Of a DNA stretch of 64,000 nucleotides, positions 24,247 through 36,099 are shown one piece after another; within the stretch, counting starts at the first letter, position 1; each line of letters opens with the position of its first letter. A program made the translations under genes and the position numbers. The notes beneath the pieces were generated by a model. It saw only the letters and a list, made by a program, of their open reading frames with translations, did not search any database and had not been told where the DNA came from. Source of the DNA: Daphnia pulex (taxonomy: Eukaryota > Arthropoda > Branchiopoda > Diplostraca > Daphniidae); assembly GCF_021134715.1 (NCBI RefSeq), contig NC_060028.1, positions 9,709,482-9,773,481 on the forward strand, written 5' to 3'.

Positions 24247-27200
24247 CTAACTATCCACGGAAAAAAGTTCCTTGTGCAGGGCTGGGAATTCCAGATGAGG
24301 CGTGGCTCGTTTGAACCTGGCCAACGCCTCCATGTGAAGTCCGGAGATTTCCCTAAAATATTCAATGGGATAAATAATTTGTTTTTCGTCTCGCCACCTT
24401 TTCACAGCTGCTAATTACCTAAGGGCCGGAAGTCTGGCGGCCAGGGAATCGGCCACGGAGATGTCGCCTTTCAAAGGAGTTCGATGCGTACGAGAGAGTT
24501 CGAGACGCAACGCCCGTAAAACGGCTTGGCCAAGCCGCTGGATTTCCAGTGTACCCCTTAGTCCCATTCGATCTGAGGAAATTCAATTATTATAAATAAC
24601 AACAAGTAACCAAGGAAATGATGAAATACTAACTCGTACCACTTGAGAGGAGGACGAAGGCGGAGTAGAGCGCCAACTGGATCTCACTGAGCTTCAGTTC
24701 GGCCAGGCTTTTGGCAAATTCAAAAACAGCCGAAACCAATTTGGCCTCAACTGAATCCGGCGTTAGAAAAGCCTCGACCGGCAGGAGCGTGTCGCCGAAC
24801 AGCACCGCGTTCTGGCTCAGGTCGTAGTAGCGACTCATCCGCAAAACGGCCAGCTCAAAGCTCCCTAATAACATTATTCATTAAATCATTTTCCAAATGA
24901 AATTTTAAATCAATGATTTTACCTGTTTTCAGAAGAACAATCTGATCATCCTGAGAAAGTTTCATGAATCCGGGAACCATTTTGGCAAATTCGATAATTT
25001 GCTGAATAACAGCCGTCAATCTTTGGGCGCACTCTAACCAGAGCTCCTCTTGTGCCTATTTGACATCGCAGGTTTGAAATGAATAAATTAAAAGAAAAAA
25101 AAAAATCAACGATAAAATAATTTGATTCCCCAAAAATTCAAAAAAAAATACATTTTTATAATTATATAAAATAATATATATAAAAATAGAAGAAAAATGA
25201 TTTATTTTCATCATTTTTGGGGGTGTGTGGCGACGAACCACGAAGAAAGGAAAACAACCCACTGACCATGTTTTTGTAATAATGCACTTTAGAAATATCC
25301 TGCGGTTTGCGCAACATGTCGGCGATGTGCTCCCCGCTGAAGAGACACGTCCGGCTGTGAGCGTCGCCGATGGTCTTGGCCAACAGTTCTGAGATCTGAA
25401 CGGGATCTATATTGTGCAGGGTTTGGTTTTGTGTGTAAGTAGATCGGGGTGGAAAATAAAAATTGTCATTAATTTCAATTAAAAATGATTAATTTTTTAA
25501 ATAAAAATAAGACACAAAATGGCGCTAGAAAATTAGAAAGTAAATTAATTGTTGTCTGACACTCTCTGATTTTTTTTTTTTCGATATCTGTCTCTGTTTT
25601 CTGTACATTCGATTCTCTCTTACTCGGTTCAAAGTACTCTTCGTCATCGACGTCAGGCGTCGAAGTGGTCGCAACCTTGCTGCCATTGTTACTGCTCCCA
25701 GCCGTCACCATCAGTGCGCCTTGTGAATGGCCGGGAGGATATAAAGTTGTTGTGAAGATTGTTGTTACGTAAAAATATGAAAGAAGTAGAGAGAGAGAAA
25801 AAAAAGAGAAAACAAAACGTCGTCGTATAAAAATGGATAGACTAAATCACCGAAGAGAAAAAATTTAGTTATCGTGTGTGTGAGGGTTTGAAAAACCAAA
25901 CAAATAATTCAGTTAATGACACAATCACCGTGAAATCAATTTAAAAAATTCAATCAAGAGTTAATGTGTTGGCTGAACGAGCCTACCAGTAGCAGAAGGA
26001 GGAAGAGGAGGAGGCCTTGGGTAAGAAGTTTGGTGTTGTTGTTGACAAGCAGCAGATGATGACCGGTCGTTCAGATGAACTTGACCGAGACTAGTGTTAC
26101 AACCACCACCAACACCACCACCACCACTGAGGACGACCGAAGGTCCGCTGTTGCTAGCACCACCGTTGCGACCTCCACCGGGATCGGGACCAGGCCGTGG
26201 ATTCTTGGCCAGAAAGTGCGTCACTCCGCCCGGATAGTCGGGCATCATCATTTTTGCGGAAGAGCCTACACAACAAACCCTCGGGTTGTTGTTTCTTTTT
26301 TTTTGTTTGACTATTTTTTTGGTTTGGGGTTTTTTATTTTTAAATTCGGGACTAGGGGGAAAAGTCTCGGGAGTGTTTTTTGGTTATTTAGGAAGGGAAT
26401 GAAGTGCATTAAATAAATCCCGTTGCCATTCAGAAGAGAAGAAATTCAATCCGACGTTTGTTTAGTTTTTAGAAAAGAGAAACTTTTTGAACGAACGAAC
26501 CCAAACAAGATTTCGTGAAAAAAACATTTGAAATACGATTTCTGTTTCTAGTAAAACGATTGATTCCATCCAGGCTAACATTTATGAAAAGTTGATGATT
26601 GGATAAAATGACTAAGCCCCCCTGTCCCCAGCTCTGCTCAACATGAACTATGCAACATGCCCTTCAAGATCCCGCTGATTGGTTTTGCATTTTTTAAAAA
26701 TATCCGAAACAAAACCAAAAACAAAAAGGTCAAAAAACCGAAATGAAAAAGGATTAAAATTTAGGATTAAACTTTTTCTCGTCTCTCGGGCTCTGGTCCA
26801 TCAAAAATTGAGCGGGAGGATTTTGGTCTCTCTCTCGTTTCCCTCCCCACAAAACGGGATAATAGCCACAAATAAAAGAAGAAATCCAAACGAAAAAATG
26901 ATTGGAAATGAATTTACCGGTGGAAACGACAGGCGAAACCAAATTGCTGTCCGGCAACGGTTCGATGGGCGTCTGTCGAGGGTCGAAGGTTGTGCTATCC
27001 ACATAATCCGTCGTGCCGCTAATATCGTAACCTCCACTACTCATGCTGCTTCCTCCGCCGTTTCCTCCGCCGGCACCTCCGCCGCCGCTTCCGCCACCGG
27101 GCACGTTGCCTTGATTCGTGTGTGGCGTCGGCGTGAATCCGTAACCGGACGGCGTGTAGGGGCTCATGTCACCACCATAACTGGAATACCTACACATCAT

Positions 27201-29891
27201 CAACAACAACGAAAAATGATATTTAATTAATCCATTTCGGGACGAGTTAACCGACGACCAATCGGTCGGTTACACCGAGTTGTGTGGGTGTATATATAAG
27301 GAAGCCTGAGGTCATTCCACTTTCGCTTTTCCCGCTCACGTCACGTCGGGATCGATCGTGGCCGACGACGCCGACGACGTGTACATATATCTTTTCTTTA
27401 TTTCTTTGGGTTGGATATAAGAAATAATTTCGTCGAGTTAGTTACCCGCCGGTGTAGGGCGCCAGTTGGTCAGACGACGACGGCTGTTGGTTGTCAAAGA
27501 CGCTACTATCGGGCGACGTTTCCGCTTGCTGGGCTTTCATTTGCGCCCGATGGTAACGCACCTCATCCTCCACCTTTTCCCGCTGCTTCTTCGACATCCG
27601 ACCGAATTTCACCGCTGCAAAAATTGAAATTTAAAAAAAGATTTAAAAAAAAAAATGTTTTTGGGTTAGGAAAAAACTAGGATCCTTTCCGGTCACGTCT
27701 TACACAAGTATTTAGCCATTTAATCTGCGAAACATGAAAAGGTGTACAATTTCCACGCGAGAAATAAAAACGACGTTCGACATTAGGAAAAAAATTGACG
27801 GACGTGCGTACGTAACGCAACACACAATAATGTTGGAGCCAAGACGGGCGGCCAATACTACTACACAGTCAGTCAGGGTTTACTGGCGGTCATTGGCCCA
27901 CAAACAACAACAACACGAAAAAAAAAGAGCCAACGGTTTCGTCGTCGGCTGCTGCTGCTATCTCTACCCCCCTCTCCCGTCCGCCTACGTCATCGTCTAG
28001 TCTCGTCGTCGGCTATCAATGTTGTGTCATTTCATTTTGAATCATTAAAACAGAAGACTCTTCTTCTACTCCCGAAAAGACGACAACGAAAACTACCTCA
28101 AAAAAAAACAAAAGACGAGCGGTCAAAAATAGATGACGCCAGTAAAGGATTGAAGAATCCCGAACGGGCTTTTTTTCTTCTTCTTCTTCAAAATAGATGG
28201 AAGGAGGAGGAGAAAGATCCTGACAATGTCGTCACCCAAAGGAAAAAGGAGAAGCTTTCGAGCCTTTTTTTTTGTATTTTTTCCAGCAGACTTTTGGCTC
28301 GGTTGCCCGTCTCTCTCTCTCTCAAGTGAGGACAATCCTCCCGGGCTAAGGTCGGTCGTTCACCCCACCTCCCCACCACCCTGTTCTGCCGGTCCGCACC
28401 AGTCGTAGAGGCAAAGTCCCGTTAGGAGGGCGGCAAGAGGGGGGGGTCAGGCGCGATGATAGGAGCAGCAGCGTCGTCCAAAGAAGGAGGGAGTACCGCT
28501 ATCTTTTTATTTTCTTCTCTATAGCACACCCTTATATTTATCCGTTGGTTCCTTTTTGTGGCCTTTTCGTCGTTGGGGCCATATATACACACACAGTGTG
28601 TGTGTTGTAAGGAGTCGAGTGTGTGAGAAAAATAACACACACAAGGTCCATCGACCGTGTCAGGTGAAGTCTACGGTGATTGGCCCATACCTGGAGGCGG
28701 CTTCCACGTTACCTACGGAAATATTTTTTCTTTCTCTCAAAATTATTTTTTCTCTTTTTTTGACTCGACTGACCTCCAGCCCGCGGGCCTCCTAACCTCG
28801 ACCGTGTGTTCCTTTACACACATGTCGTCAATTCAAAAACTTCCGGGTAGTAGTATAGCTAAAGGTAAGAAAGAAATGTCTAAATGTTTGTTACCATCTC
28901 TGGACATGCCGAGTGCCAGGCATTTCTGTAGGCGGCAGTATTGGCATCGGTTGCGGTTGACGCGATCGACGACGCAATTCTTTTGTCTCGGGCATTGGTA
29001 GTTGACGACGGAACTTTGCGACCGCCGGAAGAAACCCTTGCAGCCCTCGCAGGTGATGACTCCATAATGGACGCCCGAACTCTTGTCGCCGCACACCTTG
29101 CACGGGATGATCTCAATTTGCGCTGTTAATAAAAACCAAATAAGAGATAAAATTAAAACCCAAAAAATCAATCAACATTTAAAAGACAAAAATTAAAAAA
29201 TTCCGCATTAAGTTTCCACACAGGTAGAAAATCCCCCTGGTGAAGAATCTTTCGGGGTCAACACCCTACTCAAATCTTCCCTCTCAACTGCCTTGAGGGG
29301 GTTGGTGGAAATATACAAAGAGAAATGGGAATGAGAGAGGGGGGGACCACTAGACAAACCTCTGATGGAATTGTTACTATTTCTTCTGGGCGGCGGTGTT
29401 GTTGTATCGGCGGCAAAATCGGATCCGGCTTTGCTTTGGAGGTTGTTGTGGTTGTTGTGTTCGTGCTCGCTAATGTCTTGGGCTTCGTTGTCGTTGTCGT
29501 CGACGACGCTGCTCGTCTCTTGGCTGCTGGGAGCGGCCGGTGAGAAACAAGACTCGACCGTCGTCGAATGTTGGCTCAACGTCGGGCCGGGAGTCAGGCA
29601 CGTTGGCGGATGTTGTTGTTGTTGTTGCTGGTGGTGGTGTTGGTGGATCGATTGGAGAGGCGGAGGCACACCGGGAGGAGGTTGACCTCCTGATTCACCA
29701 CCACCACCACCTTTACGGCGCACCACCAATTCGGTCCGTGTATCGACACCACCAACTAATAATCGTTGTTGTTGTTGTTGACTGTCGGCTGCCTGTTGTT
29801 GGCCAGCCGACCATTCACTGCCGAAAATCTCATCGAGAATATCCATCGAATGATGCGGATTGGCACCCGGAACGGCCGGAGCTTCCATCAT
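24247..29891 (-). CDS. HR3: Nuclear receptor HR3 (ROR/NR1F family; Drosophila Hr46 orthologue)
   Basis: Eleven exons on the minus strand (29891-29360, 29122-28895, 27614-27446, 27189-26918, 26265-25987, 25719-25624, 25406-25267, 25055-24923, 24864-24640, 24572-24419, 24352-24247) join in frame to 777 aa. HR3 is an ecdysone-induced orphan receptor that relays the moulting pulse to later genes such as ftz-f1. Residues 1-177 are Gln/His/Gly-rich. The two-zinc-finger domain (about 185-250) contains [20 protein letters not shown], then [20 protein letters not shown]. The C-terminal extension [20 protein letters not shown] is nearly invariant in the family. A Gly/Ser/Pro-rich hinge (310-525) follows. 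The ligand-binding domain (about 525-777) has [30 protein letters not shown] and the AF-2 helix [10 protein letters not shown] at the very end. The start is the first of two tandem ATGs in an otherwise open frame. A second first exon lies 4 kb upstream. Confidence 0.96.
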
Positions 29892-31084
29892 CGCGAGATC
29901 ACACAGCAATGAAAAGTGTTTTTTAATTATTTCACGCACTTATTTTTTCAAAAATTTCAAGGGTTTCTGTTTTGTGTCCGTCAAGTAGTTGTGAAGAAAA
30001 AAGAGAGTCCGCGCTGTTGTTGGGGTGGGAGCTCAACCCGAGCTGGACCTTTTGTGGGTTTCTTCAAATTAACGAATACAACCCCAACTGCTTCTTCTTC
30101 TTCCTCTTCTCTCTTTTCTCTCTCTCTCTCCAACAACAAACAAAACACCTGCTCTCAATCCTTGCAAACGGCTTAAAACTCGTACAGGTGCGCTCTTAAG
30201 CTGGGCCAGCCCCACCCCGAGAACGGACAGATTCACCCGCCGCCGATGGAATTCATTGCCGTTGTTGTCGTCGTTTCCTGGATGGCGGTGAAGAGTCGAG
30301 CTCCCTCTGAACGACGATCAAGTCCATCGACCTTTTGGATTTTTACCGAGTTGATTAATTAATTTCTCTCTCATCACAATAATTGAGTGTAGATTTTTCG
30401 ATCGATCGGAAAAGATGGTTGGCTTAAAATTTTACCCTCTAGTATCTAACGGGTGTGTGTCAACTCGGTGGTGGCCATTATAAAAGAAAACGGTACACAC
30501 CGCGATATAAATGGGAAAAGAACGGGACATAAAAGAAGAACCGGTCGAATGAGAAAATGCCTCCGAGCTGGGAGGACATTTTTGTTTTTCTACGGGCGAG
30601 TACCGTTAGATTCTTAGGGTTGGGGAGGGGGATTTATTTCCTCGGAAATGTTTTTTCTTCTTCTAGACACGACCTGTACATTTATTATTTAAGGGAGAAA
30701 ATAAAACGAAAGCCCCGAGATTTTTCTAACCAAAGGTGGAAGGTAATTATTCATTTATTATTATTTCCTAACCGTCAAAATAAAAAGGAAAAAAATATGG
30801 AAAGAAGAAGAATCACCGTTAAGTTTTCCCCTCAATGATGGAAAGACGTCAACCAGGTGTCTTGGCTCAAATGACACATGTTTTTCTAACGGGATTCTCC
30901 CTCAATTATTTCCCCCCAAAAAAAATATTTTAAAATTTAATAATTTTTTCCCCCTTTTTCTTTCAAGAAAAAAATTGATAAGATAGATAAAATAAAAAAA
31001 GTAAGCTCGACTAGTGAGCCGAGTTCGGGTTTGGCCCACCACCAACCACACCAAGAAAATGAAAAAAAGAAGGGACTAGCCGAG

Positions 31085-31096
31085 GGTTCAATGACC
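31085..31096. promoter_or_regulatory. Candidate ecdysone response element (IR-1)
   Basis: GGTTCAATGACC is an inverted repeat of nuclear-receptor half-sites with a one-base spacer. It matches the EcR/USP consensus at 12 of 13 positions when one flanking base is included. Its left half, GGGTTCAATG, is the same as in the classic Drosophila hsp27 element. It lies 1.2 kb upstream of the proximal HR3 first exon. Confidence 0.5.
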
Positions 31097-31432
31097 GGCC
31101 GCTGGCACACACACACACACCATACAACTCTATAGGGACCCCAAAAGTTCTTTTTTAACTATTTCATCTGACTTTGAAACAAAATCTTTTCTTACTAATT
31201 CTTAACTCTCAATTGTTCATAAACATAATTTTTTCGTTCAAACTTGTATGTGTGTGTGTAAAATAACGAGAGAGAGAGAGAATTTGGAATGCCAACACGT
31301 CGTGTGCTGCCGTTGCCAAGGTAACCCGGCCCGAAACGTTGTTCAGAGCTTTTTTTTTCTTTTCCAGATAGATATATACACACACACATATATATACTGA
31401 GACGCACACTGGGCCAGGCAGGAAATCACCCC

Positions 31433-31465
31433 CACACACACACACACACACTACACACACACACA
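31433..31465. repeat. (CA)n microsatellite
   Basis: CA units run through this stretch with one interrupting CT, in the HR3 upstream region. Confidence 0.85.
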
Positions 31466-32783
31466 GTTCGATGAACTCTCGCTCGGGCTCGGCTACTACT
31501 CGGCGCGGCAACAGAAAAATGACTTGTGACTTTCAACTTTATTTTTTCTTTCTATGTGTATAATCGCTGTTCTTTTTTAAATTCTATACCAAGTTGTGTG
31601 TATCGTTTACAACACGAAAATCTTATTTGAACTAGCCAACCATCTTTTTTTGTGGAGGGGGGGTTTCGATCGAAAAATCTGCATAACAACGTTTAAAATG
31701 GATACCATACTTGATTGGTGTTGGGGTCAATTTAGTGAGACGAAATCGAATCTTATTTTAGATTCGCTTCTCTTTTGTCGATAATCAAATGAAGAAAAAA
31801 CAAGATGCTGTGTAGCAGCACACACTCACTTCACTCGCACACACACTTGGAACCAACACACGTGATAAATTGTCGATCGCCCAAATTCGTGTTTGATTTG
31901 CCAGAGTTAAATGAATAACAAAAAGGGTTGAAAAAAGATGTTCAACAAAAACCGAAAAATAAACTTAAAAAAGGAAAAAAAAAAAAAAGAAAAAAAAAGA
32001 AAAAAAAATGGTCGAAAAAGGAGGGAGGAGAACACGAAGTGGGGGGACACGCACGAAGAGATGCGACCCGGTCGACGGTCGGACACCAACTGAATAGGAG
32101 GGCGGAGTGAGTGTGTCCTACGCGAGGCGAAGCCTGGCGGCGACAGGCCGCACTTTTACAGCACCACCGACCGACCTTCGCCTTTCTCTCTACCCAACCA
32201 CCCACTTGCCACCTCCCGAATAGCGGGATTTTTTCGAAGGTATTTCTCTCCTGTGTGTGTGTGAGTTTATGTGTGTGTACATAAGACATACATATGAATC
32301 CTATTTGAGCATCATTTCCTTCTTCGATTCTTTATTTTTTCGAAGGGGGGGAGGTAGCCCAAGGGGGGAGGCCTAGTCAAGCCCCCAGGCTTTTGTATTT
32401 TTTTTAAAGAAAAGAATAATAATAAAACAACCAGATAACCACCATATAAATAATATTTCCTCTGAAACAACAAGTTGTTGTTATTTAGTTCTCCAGAATA
32501 AGTGATGAAATAAATAACAGTTAGGAAATCCTGGCAGCGGCGGATTAACAGGCCCCTAGAGTACGTCTGTCTGCTGCACTACCCACCTGTTTCGGTGGAA
32601 AAAAGAAAACATAATTCGTCAATGGAAAAAGAAATCGATCTTTTTCGGGTTATTCAATTCCACGGGGAGATGATTCCATTGTTTTTGGGCTGCTCTTCAA
32701 AACTCTTCCTTCAATCGACGACGAATTTTTCAATTCCCCTAGCGATCAGTGGTGATTGTCGTGCAGTGCGGTTGAGGACATTG

Positions 32784-32801
32784 CCGCTAGATGGCAGCGC
32801 C
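32784..32801 (+). promoter_or_regulatory. CTCF-like insulator motif
   Basis: CCGCTAGATGGCAGCGCC closely resembles the core recognised by CTCF in vertebrates and flies. It lies in the HR3 upstream region. The assignment is by motif resemblance only. Confidence 0.35.
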
Positions 32802-32912
32802 AAGGTACCGTTAGATTTTAAATATATCCTTGCCACCACCGCCGCCGCCGAACAAGAAAGACAAAAAAGAGAGAGGAAAATGGGTCACTGTGTAGTTTGG
32901 CTCGGTTCCAGC

Positions 32913-32923
32913 GGTCAATGACT
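32913..32923. promoter_or_regulatory. Second candidate ecdysone response element (IR-1)
   Basis: GGTCAATGACT has two GGTCA-type half-sites, inverted, with a one-base spacer. It lies between the two HR3 first exons, 1.1 kb downstream of the end of the distal one. Confidence 0.42.
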
Positions 32924-33997
32924 TGGTCGTGAGTATCTCTGTAGAGTCCCTGCTGTACCTTCTCTTCTCTCTCTCTCTCTCAAAAGTGCCTCATGCACAC
33001 AGTCGTCTTCCACGCCAACCTCTCGCCCAAACTTGCAACTAGTTTACAAATGTTCAATGAGATACACATACTACTACACAAAATGGTGGAAATGGCCGGA
33101 ATTAACTTTCAGCCGAGTTTCCAATCAATTGGGGAAAAAAAACCAATCAACAATTCCCAAAAATTTAGAATTTCCGATCGCCACCGCCGACAAGTGGCGC
33201 GCGGGAAATTTGAAAAAATTGGTCGGCGTTGTCTGTAGACACAGACACACACCAGAGAAGCATTAATAAAGAGGTAGGGGAATGATTTTTGTTTTTTCTT
33301 GGAATTGAAAAAAAAAAAAAAAGGAAAAGCTCTCGCAACTTTCACTCCAAGTATGAACGCGCGAGTTGTGCTCTGTGTGTGTGTGTGCTCATGGGCTCTC
33401 GGCATCTAGAAAGAGAAAAGAGAAAAGGTTTTCCCTTTTCTTTCGTCGTCTTCCCCCCTCCACTTCTTTTTTCGCTTGTCCCCCGAATAATAATCATCGT
33501 CTGTACAGACACCCGTGCGATATCAAAAATTCAATTTTTCAAAAAAAGAAGAATAAAAAAGAAGTTTATTCCGATCGACAGATGACGTCGGTTAGTATTC
33601 AAATATTCAACGCGAATATTTTCCAGCCAACGAATAAAAAAGTGAGAGAGAGAGAGACGGCCCAGGTGAGTGAACGGATAGAAACGGGTCCTTAGACTCT
33701 TCAAGGTGGAGTAGTATCCAAGTGTGTTGTGTGTAGAGAGAGAATAGAATGGCTAGAGACTTTCTCTTTTGCTCCCTGGAACACATTGAAAAACATACAC
33801 GATCTTTTTTGGGTGTGGATCGCAACGTACAACTATACAGTCACCACCAGTTGAGAAAAAAAAGAAAGAGAGAAGGTAAAAAAGTTTGGCTGTAGTACTA
33901 AAAAAAAAAGTACTCCTTTCTCTCTTTCGTCACAGAATCGAATATTGGGAGATGTTGGTGGTGTTGCCGTCGTGTTGTTGGTTATAGTTGGTTTTAC

Positions 33998-34430
33998 CTT
34001 TGATTGAGCCAATGGCAGAGGGCGAGAGAGCGGCTTGGTGAGAGAGATCGTTGATTTCGCCAGCGGACGGATGATTGTTGGCGGATGCGTCGTTGTTGTC
34101 GTCTTCAGCCTCGTCGTTGGTGATATCCTCCGTACTGTTGTTGTTGTTGTTGTTGTTGCCACTATTACTGGTGGTGCCACTACTATTCCACAGGTTGAGC
34201 ATGGATGGCGGGTGTGCGGGTGGAGCGACGGTGACGCCATTTTTCATCGCCACCTGATGATGGACGTGATCGTCCGAGTGGCTCTGGTGGCCGCCCAGGT
34301 GGTGGTGGGACCCATCCGACCCTGGGTGATGGTGCAAATGGTGTTGGCCAGGGTGGCCAGGGTGGTGATCGGTCCAGGACGAGTAGAGACTCGGCTCGCT
34401 GGGCGAGGACAGTCGACTCGGTTTCACCAT
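33998..34430 (-). CDS. HR3: Alternative first coding exon of HR3
   Basis: The frame from the ATG at 34430 (MVKPSRLSSPSEPSLYSSW) runs 144 codons plus one base to a GTAAAA donor at 33997. It ends in phase 1 after ...SIK, which fits the zinc-finger exon at 29122 and gives [16 protein letters not shown], just as the proximal exon gives [11 protein letters not shown]. The encoded part is His/Gly/Asn-rich with an acidic patch (EDITNDEAEDDNNDA), typical of HR3/ROR A/B regions. Drosophila Hr46 and vertebrate RORA also make isoforms with different N-termini. No independent gene was recognised here. Phase agreement and the matching residue before the junction are the evidence; transcripts are not available. 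Confidence 0.72.
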
Positions 34431-34925
34431 TCAGAATTTTTAATAATTCGACTCACGATAATTCAAGAATTGAAAAACCTCCAGAAAACAAAGATGTCGG
34501 TCGGTTCTCCCCAATCAATCGCTAATAAATCGGTAAATCACATTGGGCGCACCACCAAAAAAATTCCAAATTCAAACAAAATAAATAAATAACTCTAAAT
34601 CGCCAAAAAATTTGCTTGACAAAACACAAAATCAACTCGACAAGTCTGTGCCAACACTTCCACTTTCACAAGGATCCGTTTGGCTACTGAAAGCCGGACC
34701 GGAGTCTCTCTATAGTGCCTCTCTCTCTCTCTCCTTTTTCTGCGCACCCACTATACACAGAGCTCAACACAGTCGAGAGACTTGAGAGAGAGAGAGAAGC
34801 TTTTTGCCTTGTGTATTTGATTCTCCCTCTAGCGTTATTTTTCAAGTTTCGGCTTCGTCGTCGTGCAGTTGGCGGTCCGCGTGTATTTTGGCGACTTTCA
34901 CTTTCCTTATTTCCACAACACACAC

Positions 34926-34954
34926 AAGAAGAAGAAGAAGAAGAAGAAGAAGAA
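34926..34954. repeat. (AAG)n microsatellite
   Basis: Nine to ten uninterrupted AAG units. Confidence 0.9.
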
Positions 34955-34973
34955 ATGAAAGCAGAGAAAAATA

Positions 34974-34996
34974 TTCGTTCGTTCGTTCGTTCGTTC
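34974..34996. repeat. (TTCG)n microsatellite
   Basis: Five to six TTCG units, only 20 bases from the AAG array. Confidence 0.9.
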
Positions 34997-36072
34997 ACGA
35001 CCGGCAGGTTTGGCGGTTGCGACCGCTCTGGACAAAAAAGAAGAGGGAGATTTGAACGACGAAAAAAAGGGAAATGATTACACGGGAGGAGGACATAATA
35101 TCGCCGCGCATTGACTTTGTGTCACATTCAACACCCACCGCCACCAGGATATTACCATACGGGTGGATGGGTGGTTGGGGGGTGGGGGGTTGCTGGCCTC
35201 TCGTAGATGAGTAGTGCGCTAGTCGATATGTTACATGAACGAGCTCTTAAAGAAGAGGAAAAAAAGGGGGGCAACAAAACGAACGACGTACGAATAAGCG
35301 TCGAATTTCCGCGTCCGCGCGCGCCACTCCGCAACGCCGGTAGGGTGCGCGCGCATAATTTTTTCACGATAAAATAAAATAAAATAAAAGAAAGATTATT
35401 TCTTTTTTTTTCTACGTTCGTCATCACCGGATATTTGTCAGCGGTTCCGTTTTTATTTTATTATTCGTCAAACCCGCCCGCTCCCGATGTAGGACGAACG
35501 AGAGAGAGTCTATTAACCCTTTCGATATATTTTTCGGTCGTTTTTCAATCGTTTTTTCTTTTTCTGTCGAAACGGCGGTTTTTTCAAAAAATGAAAAAAA
35601 TGTTTTTATTTTTTCGATCGTGAACTTTGTACGTTTGTTGTTTGTTTTTTTGTTTTTTTTTCGTTGGTTGGACCGATGGGAGTTTATGAAATTATAGATT
35701 TGCCAACACAGTGTTGCGTGATACATGTAGGGTTTCCTTGATGTCGTGCGGAATAAACCATAATCAAATCTTCGTGACTCTTGGGCCAATAATCACGTTG
35801 TTTCGGCACGGTCAGCTGTCACACGTGTCTGAGAAATTGGCAGAATTAGATTTTTGCGCTAGAAGAATTCCAAAAGTCAATTTGATTTTTTTTTTTTTTT
35901 TTCAATATATAAGAACAACAACAGGTGGTTGTTTTCTGTACTAGTAAACCGCAAAAAGAAAAAAGAAAAAATCTAAGATTCCGGGTCGGGTGATGGTGAC
36001 CCAGTCCCCTCGTGCGTTCGTTCGTGAGTATAGTTAGAGTACCGCAATATCTTCTCGGTTCACTCCGCCCCC

Positions 36073-36099
36073 TTTTCTTTCTTTCTTTCTTTCTTTCTT
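36073..36099. repeat. (TTTC)n microsatellite
   Basis: Six to seven TTTC units in the gene-poor region upstream of HR3. Confidence 0.9.

Larger units (their letters stand above)
29892..33997. other. Upstream/intronic regulatory DNA of HR3
   Basis: These 4.1 kb lie between the two alternative HR3 first exons. No additional coding exon was recognised. The stretch holds TATA-like sites, CA-rich microsatellites, two inverted half-site elements of ecdysone-receptor type and one CTCF-like motif, all listed separately. Confidence 0.5.

Noticed and set aside
29325-29926. Long plus-strand frames opposite the HR3 first exon, with Val and Cys runs
   Set aside because: They are mirror frames of the CAG/CAC repeats that encode Gln and His in HR3, without start context or splice signals.
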